The translations under genes were made by a program, and so were the position numbers. Below, one piece after another: positions 1 through 10,846 of a stretch of 64,000 nt of DNA. The notes below the pieces were generated by a model, which was not told where the DNA came from, did no database searches, and saw only the letters and a list, made by a program, of their open reading frames with translations. Source of the DNA: Acholoe squamosa (lineage: Eukaryota; Annelida; Polychaeta; Phyllodocida; Polynoidae); NCBI GenBank assembly GCA_949317995.1, contig OX439041.1:3598501-3662500 (forward strand). Direction: 5' to 3'. Numbering within the stretch: the stretch's first letter is position 1; each line of letters begins with the position of its first letter.

Positions 1-99
1 TTTTAAACTGGTGAATGTCCTTGCAGGTTTATGTGACATAAGAAAACTCTGCCATGCTATTTCAAGACGTAAAAAGCTATATATAGCAAGGGAAATCGA

Positions 100-297
100 C
101 ATAATATATTCTCTTCCTTATAAGGTATAAAAGTAAGACATAGAAAACCATATATGGAATATATTAACATAATATATTCTCTTCCTTATAAGGCATAAAA
201 AGTAAGACGTAGAAAACCATATATGGCATAAATCAGCGTAATATATTCTCTTCCTTATAAGGTATAAAAGTAAGACATAGAAAACCATATATGGTAT
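100..297. repeat. ~68-bp tandem repeat, three copies
   Basis: Three consecutive copies begin near 100, 168 and 238 and share a core reading TATTCTCTTCCTTATAAGG followed by a run ending in AAAACCATATATGG. Further single copies lie at about 1648-1710 and 2176-2255, and one in each 1056-bp unit (near 3240 and 4298). The array was interrupted by the E1 element and by a MITE. Open frames across it (such as 118-303 minus) simply follow the repeat and are not genes. Confidence 0.85.
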
Positions 298-1643
298 TAT
301 CATATACCATTTTATTATCTCATAAATTGCAACATATTATTGTATTAATCAAAGATTGTATAAGAAATTAATACATAGGTTGGTTCTAAGAGCTATAAGA
401 GCACTCAAACTTTGTATAAGAGCGTTCATGCTCCACTGCACACCAGCCAGGTCAGTTATACATAGGTTACAACATCAAAGACAGCGACCTCATGGTCCAC
501 TGCACAATTTAATAAATCTGAGGGTCTAAATCAGCGACCTCATGGTTCAGTGCACAAACTAATAACTTGTAAGTGAATGCAAACGGCCGTCACGGGTGCC
601 TGGGCACCGCAGACGCCGTCATGAGTGTCTCAGCACCCAAAACACTGAACAATAGGTTACATAAGCAAGACGCCATAACCTTCCGGTCGCTCTAGCGTCG
701 CTCCTGAGCAACCTAGGTCAAATATCAGCATTTATGAAAAGCCCATAATTAGATAGTCAAAATGAGCCCAAGATCAAGGCGGAACTCTTATTTATAAGGA
801 AGTTACGCCATGGAGACTGATTCAACCTTCGAATGCACTACAGACAAACCAGCGCAAGTTACGCGCCTGGCAAGCGGGCATTAGTAACTTGGCATATTCA
901 ACTCTGCGCATGCCCAAAATGGCAGTTGTAACGGTGTAAACTTCCGAGATATGAGGGTTTGAAATTGCAGAACCGACCAGGACAATGGGGGACACAGCGG
1001 CGTCCATGGGGGTCCTTTGTGCACCCTGTGACACATGAAAGACCCCCCTCAAACAATTGCAGAGTTAGGCAGATGCCACTGGCTCCAGTCAGTCTGAGGT
1101 GCAATGCCAAGATTTGGTTCAAATAGCCTGCCTGCACCTCCTAGAAGGCAGAATCTCCAGAACCGCTCCAGAGGTAACATCTCCAGTCATCTCCTGCTAC
1201 CTGCTATACTACTGCACTATGGTGAAACTATGCTAGACAGGCATAGTTTTCCATCATTAGTGGCCAGAGGGTATCTTCCTCAAGACATCCACCAGAGGGT
1301 AAAGTTATTCATTATTACATTATTCCTCTAAGCAGCAGGTCAGGAGCTAGGTGTGGGAACCCACCTAGAACTATGCTGGACATTGTATTATTATTACCTC
1401 ACAGGTGGAGTGGAACAGAACATTATACTTTATAAACTATTGTATATCTACTGTATGTGGAAATTACCTGCATATTAACAACTGTGTGATTGATATTTCT
1501 TACATGTTGCCTAAAGCTGAATAAACCAGTGATAACTGGAAATAACACTATTTATAAGAGCCTGTTGGATTTACACTGTATACCACTAGTCATATGATAT
1601 TTCTCATATGACAACTTGATCATGCATAATTACTAGTATGAGA
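298..1643 (-). mobile_element. E1 element copy 1 (1346 bp, 4-bp TSD)
   Basis: This reverse-oriented copy belongs to an interspersed family also present at 51119-52428 and 59494-60681. In element orientation it starts TCTCATACTAG and ends GGTATATGATA. It is flanked by GTAT at 294-297 and 1644-1647, a 4-bp target duplication, inside the ~68-bp array. The ends are imperfect inverted repeats of the form T-R-TCATA. No coding capacity is seen; open frames of 75-79 codons inside it are not conserved as proteins. It could be a solo LTR or a non-autonomous DNA transposon. The terminal bases are TG...TA rather than TG...CA, so the class is left open. Confidence 0.75.
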
Positions 1644-1710
1644 GTATATATCAACATAATATATTCTCTTCCTTATAAGGCGTAAAAAGTAAGACGTAGA
1701 AAACCATATA

Positions 1711-2175
1711 TGTGACCCATCCTTACAAAGTGGTACTGAAGTCACACATTTAGGAGCCTAGATATGGCCTTTTCAATTGGTATAGTGTCAAAAATATCAG
1801 ACTTTTCAAAATTGGTATTTTAGCATTTTTCTAACATATGGGTAGATATCTTTCAGAATCTCTGCTTATTCAACTGAATTTAAGCCCCAAATCCATTAAA
1901 GTCATAGCTATAGGTGTCATGCTTATATAGAATTATATAGAAATTATATAGGATTCTTAAATCATTATTTGTTTAATATGTCAATTATCTCAGTTTAATC
2001 AATTTTTAATTGATCCGACTAAATTACCAGCAGAAAATCTGTAGAGGGCCACCTGGTTCAAATATGCAAGTGCTATATACCAAATGAAAGCTATTGATGA
2101 GCTGTAAATGGATATGTCAATAACTAAACATTTTGTATGTGCGACTTCCGAACCGTTTTGTTAGGATGGGTCACA
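1711..2175. mobile_element. 465-bp MITE with 19-bp terminal inverted repeats
   Basis: The left end (1711-1729) reads TGTGACCCATCCTTACAAA and the right end (2157-2175) is its reverse complement with one mismatch. The element interrupts a copy of the ~68-bp repeat: removing it, with a TA (or ATAT) duplication, restores the repeat consensus. It has no ORF. Its right ~150 bp are included in each of the downstream 1056-bp tandem units, so the insertion predates that amplification. Confidence 0.75.
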
Positions 2176-5100
2176 TATGGCATATATCAACATAATATAT
2201 TCTCTTCCTTATAAGGCATAAAAGTAAGACGTAGAAAACCATATACAGCATAACATATGCAGAACGTCATGGAATTTTCCTGAAGCACACTTCCATCTGG
2301 TGAGATTCATAGGAACCATCCTGCAGCTCTCTGCACCTTTCAATGTAGCTTGTCTCTTTGAATGCTATAATAAAAAACTCGTGTGTGCAACTCATGAAAC
2401 CAAAGCATACAGTGTACCATTATGCTACTCATCTTCCATCTGGTGGGATTCATAGGAACCATCCTGCAGCTCTCTGCACCTTTCCATGATACTTGTCTCT
2501 ATAAGTATCATAATAAAAAACTCATGTGAGTTACTCATAAAAACAAAGCATACAGTGTATGCTATAACACTGTATAGTAATTTTCCATTACTATATTATA
2601 ACTTTCAGCAATGGAATTTTCCATTACAAACTGCGCAATTTCTTTTCAGCTAGCTCATAGAGGGATAGGAAACATTGTTTTTGTTCCAAAATTTTCACTT
2701 TAGACCTTTATTTTTCAAAATTAAATCGGTCATGTAGGTCTACCTCCGCGTGGTGACTGATGGCTGTATATTTACGCATATTGAATATGTGTAAAGAGCA
2801 GCTCAAATTCTGTATAAGCTACTATAGCTTTCCTTTTACAGTGAGCAGCTGAAACTCTGTATAAGCTGCTGACTGCAACGACATAGTGAGCAACTCATTT
2901 TGATACATGTATGGCTAAAACCTATATATAAAAAGTTGAAAGAGTAACTCATGCTGCTCCTCTCCTTCTCACACAAACATACTAACACACATACGCTGCA
3001 GGCTTGGAGCCAAGTGACAAAGTGACACATTCAACATGGGAAACTACATGAGAAACATAAATGGGACCATTATGTCTAATTACCAGCAGAAAATCTGTAG
3101 AGGGCCACCTGGTTCAAATATGCAAGTGCTATATACCAAATGAAAGCTATTGATGAGCTGTAAATGGATATGTCAATAACTAAACATTTTGTATGTGCGA
3201 CTTCCGAACCGTTTTGTTAGGATGGGTCACATATGGCATATATCAACATAATATATTCTCTTCCTTATAAGGCATAAAAGTAAGACGTAGAAAACCATAT
3301 ACAGCATAACATATGCAGAACGTCATGGAATTTTCCTGAAGCACACTTCCATCTGGTGAGATTCATAGGAACCATCCTGCAGCTCTCTGCACCTTTCAAT
3401 GTAGCTTGTCTCTTTGAATGCTATAATAAAAAACTCGTGTGTGCAACTCATGAAACCAAAGCATACAGTGTACCATTATGCTACTCATCTTCCATCTGGT
3501 GGGATTCATAGGAACCATCCTGCAGCTCTCTGCACCTTTCCATGATACTTGTCTCTATAAGTATCATAATAAAAAACTCATGTGAGTTACTCATAAAAAC
3601 AAAGCATACAGTGTATGCTATAACACTGTATAGTAATTTTCCATTACTATATTATAACTTTCAGCAATGGAATTTTCCATTACAAACTGCGCAATTTCTT
3701 TTCAGCTAGCTCATAGAGGGATAGGAAACATTGTTTTTGTTCCAAAATTTTCACTTTAGACCTTTATTTTTCAAAATTAAATCGGTCATGTAGGTCTACC
3801 TCCGCGTGGTGACTGATGGCTGTATATTTACGCATATTGAATATGTGTAAAGAGCAGCTCAAATTCTGTATAAGCTACTATAGCTTTCCTTTTACAGTGA
3901 GCAGCTGAAACTCTGTATAAGCTGCTGACTGCAACGACATAGTGAGCAACTCATTTTGATACATGTATGGCTAAAACCTATATATAAAAAGTCGAAAGAG
4001 TAACTCATGCTGCTCCTCTCCTTCTCACACAAACATACTAACACACATACGCTGCAGGCTTGGAGCCAAGTGACAAAGTGACACATTCAACATGGGAAAC
4101 TACATGAGAAACATAAATGGGACCATTATGTCTAATTACCAGCAGAAAATCTGTAGAGGGCCACCTGGTTCAAATATGCAAGTGCTATATACCAAATGAA
4201 AGCTATTGATGAGCTGTAAATGGATATGTCAATAACTAAACATTTTGTATGTGCGACTTCCGAACCGTTTTGTTAGGATGGGTCACATATGGCATATATC
4301 AACATAATATATTCTCTTCCTTATAAGGCATAAAAGTAAGACGTAGAAAACCATATACAGCATAACATATGCAGAACGTCATGGAATTTTCCTGAAGCAC
4401 ACTTCCATCTGGTGAGATTCATAGGAACCATCCTGCAGCTCTCTGCACCTTTCAATGTAGCTTGTCTTTTTGAATGCTATAATAAAAAACTCGTGTGTGC
4501 AACTCATGAAACCAAAGCATACAGTGTACCATTATGCTACTCATCTTCCATCTGGTGGGATTCATAGGAACCATCCTGCAGCTCTCTGCACCTTTCCATG
4601 ATACTTGTCTCTATAAGTATCATAATAAAAAACTCATGTGAGTTACTCATAAAAACAAAGCATACAGTGTATGCTATAACACTGTATAGTAATTTTCCAT
4701 TACTATATTATAACTACGCAGTTCCTTTCAGCAATGGAATTTTCCATTACAAACTGCGCAATTTCTTTTCAGCTAGCTCATAGAGGGATAGGAAACATTG
4801 TTTTTGTTCCAAAATTTTCACTTTAGACCTTTATTTTTCAAAATTAAATCGGTCATGTAGGTCTACCTCCGCGTGGTGACTGATGGCTGTATATTTACGC
4901 ATATTGAATATGTGTAAAGAGCAGCTCAAATTCTGTATAAGCTACTATAGCTTTCCTTTTACAGTGAGCAGCTGAAACTCTGTATAAGCTGCTGACTGCA
5001 ACGACATAGTGAGCAACTCATTTTGATACATGTATGGCTAAAACCTATATATAAAAAGTCGAAAGAGTAACTCATGCTGCTCCTCTCCTTCTCACACAAA

Positions 5101-5202
5101 CATACTAACACACATACGCTGCAGGCTTGGAGCCAAGTGACAAAGTGACACATTCAACATGGGAAACTACATGAGAAACATAAATGGGACCATTATGTCT
5201 AA
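2024..5202. repeat. three tandem ~1.06-kb units
   Basis: The units are 2024-3079 (1056 bp), 3080-4135 (1056 bp) and 4136-5202 (1067 bp). They are nearly identical. The third is 11 bp longer because of an insertion near 4714-4725 beside the TTTCAGCAATGG segment. Each unit contains the 3' part of the MITE, one ~68-bp repeat, two related segments beginning TTCCATCTGGTG, and a stretch with a repeated 64-codon minus-strand open frame. That frame is conserved only because the whole unit is, so it is not called as a gene. The high identity points to recent amplification. Confidence 0.9.
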
Positions 5203-5364
5203 TATCAATGTATAGGTCAGGCTGTGTATATAAGCCTGCTCCATGCATAGGTCTAGAGGAAGGAGTTCTTGATAATATATAAACCAATCGTATGTATAAA
5301 TTTCCCACTGTAACTACTGTTTAGTTGTATTTATAAGTTTTGACAAAAATAAATATTTTAGATA
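5203..5364. other. spacer between tandem repeats and AT-rich island
   Basis: No gene or repeat family is recognised here. The sequence contains TATATAAG and TATATAAA stretches but no supported transcript. Confidence 0.4.
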
Positions 5365-5624
5365 GGAAATGGATTTAGTTCCACGTGACCTACAACACGA
5401 TCAGGATAGTTCTTGTTCTTCTCAGTAGAGGGAGACAAAAAAAATGTGTCTTGCGTTCAAAACGCAATAAAATCTAGCATTTCAATTGGAAACTAACGCT
5501 GTAAATTCCTTTAATAAGTCAACAAATATTCTTTATTGATATCAAAAAATTGAAAAGAAATTTAAGTGACTGTTTTTGAGTGTTATGCTATATAGAAAAA
5601 TAGAGGAAATGGATTTAATTCCAC
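5365..5624 (+). repeat. ~250-bp repeat of the AT-rich island, left copies
   Basis: One copy starts at about 5365 and the next at about 5606, the latter running into the first ORF of the island. The shared core reads TTAGTTCCACRTRACCTACA and is followed by a GGAGACAAAAA tract. The same core recurs at about 8465, 8706, 9363, 10014 and 10675, all in plus orientation. In the left copies and the 8465 copy the plus strand reads as related peptide (for example LVPRDLQ and LVPRNLE), so the repeats may derive from duplicated coding sequence. Confidence 0.7.
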
Positions 5625-6043
5625 ATGACCTACAAGATGCCAAGGATAGTTCATATTGTTCTCGGTAATGGAGACAAAAAAAATGCATCCTGGGTTCAAA
5701 ACATGATGAATATCTATCCTTCTTTACAAAAAGGAGATGAAAGATTTCTGTCTTGTACAGAAAGTGGAAATATTTATCATAATAATGAAAAAACTCGAAC
5801 TTTCCTGTCTGGTTTTGTGACTAATGTAAATCACAGAAAAAATGGGCTTATCCTGTCATAGGATCTTCTGTTTCTGAAGGCGTTAACAAAGAATTAAAAT
5901 CTGTCCAAATAAAAGAAAACAAAAATACTGATCATATAACGTATGATCAATTACTGACTACCATAGAAAATCTAGAATATTTGCACGACTCAAATGTATT
6001 CACTGAACGAACAAAAGATCCTGAGATACCTAAAAAATTATAA
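5625..6043 (+). pseudogene. AT-rich island ORF A, frameshifted
   Basis: An open frame runs 5625-5861 (start at an ACG/ATG-like region; first ATG near 5637). A second frame, open from about 5838 to a TAA at 6041-6043, continues with similar composition. The switch falls at an A-homopolymer near 5836-5841, so a one-base slip (real or a sequencing error) is the simplest explanation. The family is not recognised. The protein would be about 135 residues, rich in Lys, Asn and Glu. The next ORF starts 68 bp downstream on the same strand. Function unknown. Confidence 0.45.
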
Positions 6044-6111
6044 GTTAAAACATCTTTCTTGTATAAGACATAAAAAATATATAATTTAACTTTATTTTTC
6101 AAGTCTTAATC

Positions 6112-6579
6112 ATGAATGCTAAAGGGAACAACGTTATTTTTGAAACGAAGCGCAATGAAATACTTGAAAAAATATGCTTACATCAAGGTGCTTATATATC
6201 TTTATTAGAAGAAGAAAGACATGAACACATTAATATCATAAAAGAAGAAGAAGAGAAAAATTATGATCTTACTATAGAATTAAGAGAAGTGCAAAACAAA
6301 AACATGAATTTATTGGCTCATAGGAAAGCTCACAACTTAGCTAGAGCAGAAAAAATATGTCATATCAAAATGGGTTCATCTCCATACGGTCATATAGTAG
6401 CAGATGGTCATACAGTAGCAGACGGTGATGACTCAGAAGAAAATAGTGAAATGACAACAAACGATGAAACTTGTGACGTGTCAGATTCTATGCCATCTGA
6501 GAGTTTAATGAACGTGTACAGGAAAATGTCAAACAATGCTTTTCTTTCTAATTCAAATGAAGAACAGGAATGTGATTAG
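6112..6579 (+). CDS. AT-rich island ORF B, coiled-coil protein of unknown function
   Basis: This is an intact ATG-to-TAG frame of 155 codons. Residues 1-85 are rich in Glu, Lys and Leu with heptad-like spacing and probably form a coiled coil. Residues 86-155 are acidic and Ser/Thr/Asp-rich, containing two near-identical VADGHTVADG-type repeats, and are probably disordered. It lies between ORF A and ORF C on the same strand with short spacers, as in a compact viral gene block. No known family is recognised. The AT-rich codon use differs from that of the Polinton genes at 13-26 kb. Confidence 0.6.
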   Translation: MNAKGNNVIFETKRNEILEKICLHQGAYISLLEEERHEHINIIKEEEEKNYDLTIELREVQNKNMNLLAHRKAHNLARAEKICHIKMGSSPYGHIVADGHTVADGDDSEENSEMTTNDETCDVSDSMPSESLMNVYRKMSNNAFLSNSNEEQECD

Positions 6580-6650
6580 GAAACAAAAACATGTATGTGA
6601 TAAGCACATGAAGAGACTTTTAAGTAAATATTAGTTTGTATCAAAGTAAC

Positions 6651-6992
6651 ATGAACAGTTATCCTGACTGGGAACCTTTGATGGAAAATAGGGTATGTGC
6701 TGATTGCATACATAAGATAAAAACCCTTCAAGAAATAAGAAGCACACAACAAAAATATATCCACATTCTCTTAGCGGACAGGACAGAGAACCAAGAAAGA
6801 ATAAAATCTCTAGAGAACAAAAATAATGTTCTTATGCAACGAATTATAGAAAAAGAGGAATACTTTTGTCTAGCTTCAGGAATAAAACACGACTATAACA
6901 TGGGAAGGTACACTTTTGAAATAAAAAAACTGGTTAAACATGCAAACTGGGAAGATTATATAGCCGTTAAATACATTAAATCTAAAAAATAA
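6651..6992 (+). CDS. AT-rich island ORF C, small coiled-coil protein
   Basis: The frame is open from about 6636. The first ATG that looks natural is at 6651, giving about 113 residues. The N-terminal part holds a CADC pair (a possible half zinc site). A Gln/Glu/Lys/Leu-rich helix with coiled-coil character follows at about residues 25-70, and the C-terminus is basic (KYIKSKK). It sits 71 bp after ORF B. It is in the same frame as ORF D but is separated from it by two in-frame stops (6990-6992 and 7002-7004). Function unknown. Confidence 0.55.
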   Translation: MNSYPDWEPLMENRVCADCIHKIKTLQEIRSTQQKYIHILLADRTENQERIKSLENKNNVLMQRIIEKEEYFCLASGIKHDYNMGRYTFEIKKLVKHANWEDYIAVKYIKSKK

Positions 6993-7016
6993 AAAATAAA
7001 TTGAACCAAGTCTTTC

Positions 7017-7592
7017 TTGAAACTTCTTTTGCAACATTTCGATCAGGTTTTAAGGCATAGAGGAATGATATGTTTTACTTTTTACCTTTTAGAAAATGTA
7101 TTTGACGAAACAGATAAAATATACTTAACAAAGCGAATTATGCTACATGACTTATCTAAGTTTTCAATGAAAGAAGCTATAGGCTATACCTTCAAGTTCC
7201 AAACTGAAAACGCACCAAAAGATTCTAAAGAAAAAATGATTTGGGAAAATGCTTTGTATCATCATTATGAAAACAATGATCATCATCCCGAATATCATAG
7301 AAATGGAAATATGGGAAAATATGCTTTAATTGAAAGTGTGATTGACATGTTAGCTTGTCATGCAGAACAAGATCTAAAGCCAGAAGAAGTCAATGTTCAT
7401 GGTATTTTAGACGGAGATCTTTCAGTCGTCAAGTTTCTGGACATAAATCCAATATACTTAAAAAGATATACTGAAGAAGATAAAGAAAAAGTTGAACAAT
7501 ATTTGTCTAGGTGGAAAGATATTTTGTCTTGCAAGTTATCTGAAAAAAAAATGATTAAAATAAACAAAAATTACCAGTCTCAAAATATTTGA
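7017..7592 (+). CDS. HD/DUF5662-like protein (AT-rich island ORF D)
   Basis: The frame is open for 191 codons from a TTG at 7017; the first ATG is at 7065, so the exact start is uncertain. Numbering from 7017, it has HDLSKFS at 44-50, HHY at 82-84, NNDHHPEYH at 86-94 and an acidic helix around 104-118. This His/Asp spacing matches the DUF5662-type proteins known mostly from phages and large DNA viruses, which look like metal-binding HD-superfamily proteins. The assignment is by motif recall, not by a search. The gene at 21606-22229 in the Polinton is a homologue: both share the LSKFS segment and a RYTEEDKEKV/RFSVEEKEKV segment near the C-terminus. The enzymatic activity is unknown. Confidence 0.65.
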   Translation: MKLLLQHFDQVLRHRGMICFTFYLLENVFDETDKIYLTKRIMLHDLSKFSMKEAIGYTFKFQTENAPKDSKEKMIWENALYHHYENNDHHPEYHRNGNMGKYALIESVIDMLACHAEQDLKPEEVNVHGILDGDLSVVKFLDINPIYLKRYTEEDKEKVEQYLSRWKDILSCKLSEKKMIKINKNYQSQNI

Positions 7593-8464
7593 AAATTTTT
7601 TATTTTTATTTTTTCTTCTTTGTACTACATATGGATTTATAAGCATAACATACTATTTTATATATGGATTAATAACTGCTGTAATCTTGTGTCCTGTTTT
7701 CTTTTTTTCTATCTTATTATGCCTGTATACACTTTACATACATTTATCTGATATAGCTCTTCCGTAACACAAACATAACATACTACCTCGAGATAGATAC
7801 AGCTGTTATATGGCAAAAATCTGAAGTACTTCCTTTGTACATGTATCGTTTGAATATAAGTCTGTATCGTTTAAATATATGTTTAACTATTATTGATTTA
7901 TTTCTTGTCATAACCTTGATTGTCATTCTTGTAATTTTCCCTTAATCATAAAAATGCCTTTACCTTCTTATTATTTCCAAGATGATTTAGGATATTCAGA
8001 CATCTTTCTTCAAAAAATCTCTGTTTCGTTAGCACCTCAATGGATGACTCGTTTAATGGACTGTATATGTTTTTAATGATATCAAAAAGTAAATAAATAC
8101 TGACATATAAAAATCAATGGAGTTTGTCTTTGTCCTTGATTTTCACAAAAATATTTGAAAGAGGCAAGTCTTCTCTATCTTTCTTATTATCTAAATTTTC
8201 TCAAAAATATAGGTCTTTTTTGGATATTCCTAAATATATAGTCTTCTGTAGATATCTTAAAACACCGGTCTTCTCTGGATAATCTAAATAATTGATGTTC
8301 TCTGGATAATATCCAGAGAATAAAGAACTTCAACTTGAAGACATATGACATGGAACCTAGTAACAAGGACATGGACAAATGACCTGAGACATGATCTTAT
8401 CCTAAATTCGCCATTTGACATGAAGCTTAATAACAAAGAGATGGGAAAAGCTGTGTACATAAAT
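7593..8464. other. AT-rich intergenic region
   Basis: No supported gene. Around 8200-8330 short repeats of TCTCTGGATAATC type occur, including a small inverted pair at about 8299-8320. A related TCTTCTCTGGATAATG segment reappears at about 11695, next to the solo LTR. A plus-strand frame at 8345-8626 overlaps the start of the next ~250-bp repeat and reads as a variant of the repeat-encoded peptide. Confidence 0.4.
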
Positions 8465-8626
8465 TATTTAGTTCCACGTAACCTGGAACAGGACAAAAAT
8501 AGTTCATATTATTCTCAGTTGAGGGAAACCAAGAATGTGTTCTGTGTTCAAAACATGATGAAATCTAACGTCATAATTGTAAGCTATCAGCAAATATTCT
8601 TTACTGATATCAATGAAATATATTAA
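8345..8626 (+). pseudogene. repeat-derived ORF fragment
   Basis: This is an open frame of 93 codons. From about 8465 it lies within a copy of the island's ~250-bp repeat, and its product there (starting NYLVPRNLE) resembles the decayed translations of the copies at 5365 and 5606. This is the best-preserved reading frame among the copies. It may be a duplicated exon or gene fragment. No known domain is seen. Confidence 0.3.
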
Positions 8627-10846
8627 ACAATAAAAAGAAGGAGCTCTATACACGGATCTTTGAAACTGATAAAGAAAATACAAAGAAAAAGAGCTTTATA
8701 CATGTAATAATTTAGTTCCATATAACCTACATCATACCAGAGATAGTTCATATTATTCTCGGTAGAGGGGGACAAAAAATCTGCGTTTTAAATGAAAATC
8801 TATTCACTGAGACGAAAAGTCTCGTAACTACGGCAAAGATCCGACGTTGGCACACCGGATGTCAGGGATAAAGAGGTGCTCTGCGCTCTGCGATCCCTGT
8901 CATGTACCATAATAAAGATGCTACACTGGAGCCCTGCACATATTTTAAAGGCATATTACTGGCATTATACTGCACCAATCTCTTATTCATAAATACAGTA
9001 TCATCATCCCTCCCATTAGATCATACTGGCTTAATGACAGTACGAATAGTGTTATGTATTTGGAGAATTTAGATGTTGAACAGTGCGCGTAACACTGAGG
9101 GAGACAAAATTTTCCCCCACACAAAATGGCGCGGTCCGTGTGCACGTGACACATTACCCTAGCGACGTGCTAGGCATCGTGGTTATCGTCCACACGAATC
9201 GTTTCAATTGTAAACTATCGCTGTGAATTCCTCTAATAACTCGGCAAATATTCTTTACTGATATCAGTGAAATATATTAAACAATAAAAAGAAGGAGCTC
9301 TATACATGGATCTTTGAAACTGATAAAGAAAATACAAAGAAAAAGAGCTTTATACATGTAATAATTTAGTTCCACATAACCTACATCATACCAGAGATAG
9401 TTCATATTATTCTCGGTAGAGGGGGACAAAAAATCTGCGTTTTAAATGAAAATCTATTCACTGAGACGAAAAGTCTCGTAACTACGGCAAAGATCCGACG
9501 TTGGCACACCGGATGTCAGGGATAAAGAGGTGCTCTGCGCTCTGCGATCCCTGTCATGTACCATAATAAAGATGCTACACTGGAGCCCTGCACATATTTT
9601 AAAGGCATATTACTGGCATTATACTGCACCAATCTCTTATTCATAAATACAGTATCATCATCCCTCCCATTAGATCATACTGGCCTCATGACAGTACGAA
9701 TAGTGTTATGTATTTGGAGAATTTAGATGTTGAACAGTGCGCGTAACACTGAGGGAGACAAAATTGTCCCCCACACAAAATGGCGCGGTCCGTGTGCACG
9801 TGACACATTACCCTAGCGACGTGCTAGGCATCGTGGTTATCGTCCACACGAATCGTTTCAATTGTAAACTATCGCTGTGAATTCCTCTAATAACTCGGCA
9901 AATATTCTTTACTGATATCAGTGAAATATATTAAACAATAAAAAGAAGGAGCTCTATACATGGATCTTTGAAACTGATAAAGAAAATACAAAGAAAAAGA
10001 GCTTTATACATGTAATAATTTAGTTCCACATAACCTACATCATACCAGAGATAGTTCATATTATTCTCGGTAGAGGAGGACAAAAAATCCGCGTTTTAAA
10101 TGAAAATCTATTCACTGAGACGAAAAGTCTCGTAACTACGGCAAAGATCCGACGTTGGCACACCGGATGTCGGGGATAAAGAGGTACTCTGCGCTCTGCG
10201 ATCCCTGTCATGTACCATAATAAAGATGCTACACTGGAGCCCTGCACATATTTTAAAGGCATATTACTGGCATTATACTGCACCAATCTCTTATTCATAA
10301 ATACAGTATCATCATCCCTCCCATTAGATCATACTGGCTTAATGACAGTACGGATAGTGTTATGTATTTGGAGAATTTAGATGTTGAACAGTGCGCGTAA
10401 CACTGAGGGAGACAAAATTGTCCCCCACACAAAATGGCGCGGTCCGTGTGCACATGACACGTTACCCTAGCGACGTGCTAGGCATCGTGGTTATCGTCCA
10501 CACAAATCGTTTCAATTGTAAACTATTGCTGTGAATTCCTCTAATAACTCGGCAAATATTCTTTACTGATATCAGTGAAATATATTAAACAATAAAACGA
10601 AGGAGCTCTATACATGGATCTTTGAAACTGATAAAGAAAATACAAAGAAAAAGTGCTTTATACATGTAATAATTTAGTTCCACATAACCTACATCATACC
10701 AGAGATAGTTCATATTATTCTCGGTAGAGGGGGACAAAAAATCCGCGTTTTGAATGAAAATCTATCGTTTCAATTGTAAACTACCGCTGTGAATTCCTCT
10801 AATAACTCGGCAAATATTCTTTGCTGATATCAATGAAATATATCAA
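8627..10846 (+). repeat. 654-bp tandem repeat, three full copies and one short copy
   Basis: Units start at 8627, 9281, 9935 and 10589, a constant 654-bp period. The fourth copy is only 258 bp because it lacks an internal 396-bp segment. The base unit is the island's ~250-bp repeat (TTAGTTCC core). Copies 1-3 are very similar, with only scattered substitutions. Confidence 0.9.
8804..9199. mobile_element. 396-bp insertion carried by 654-bp units
   Basis: Copies 1-3 of the tandem repeat contain this segment, whereas copy 4 has the uninterrupted sequence around 10760. The junction is ambiguous by the dinucleotide AT. The segment starts TCACTGAGACG and has a GAGAC-GAAAA-GTCTC hairpin at its left end. 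It is more GC-rich than the host repeat, has no ORF, and includes a CGCGGTCCGTGTGCACGTG stretch. A non-autonomous transposon (possibly Helitron-like, given the hairpin and AT target) is inferred; canonical Helitron ends are not complete. The same insertion recurs in the next two units. Confidence 0.6.

Noticed and set aside
2836..5153. Minus-strand 64-codon ORF repeated three times (2836, 3892, 4959)
   Set aside because: It recurs only because the whole 1056-bp unit is duplicated; there is no excess conservation of the frame and no domain.
6636..7592. Island ORFs C and D as one fused protein
   Set aside because: They share a frame but are separated by two in-frame stops (6990-6992 and 7002-7004).
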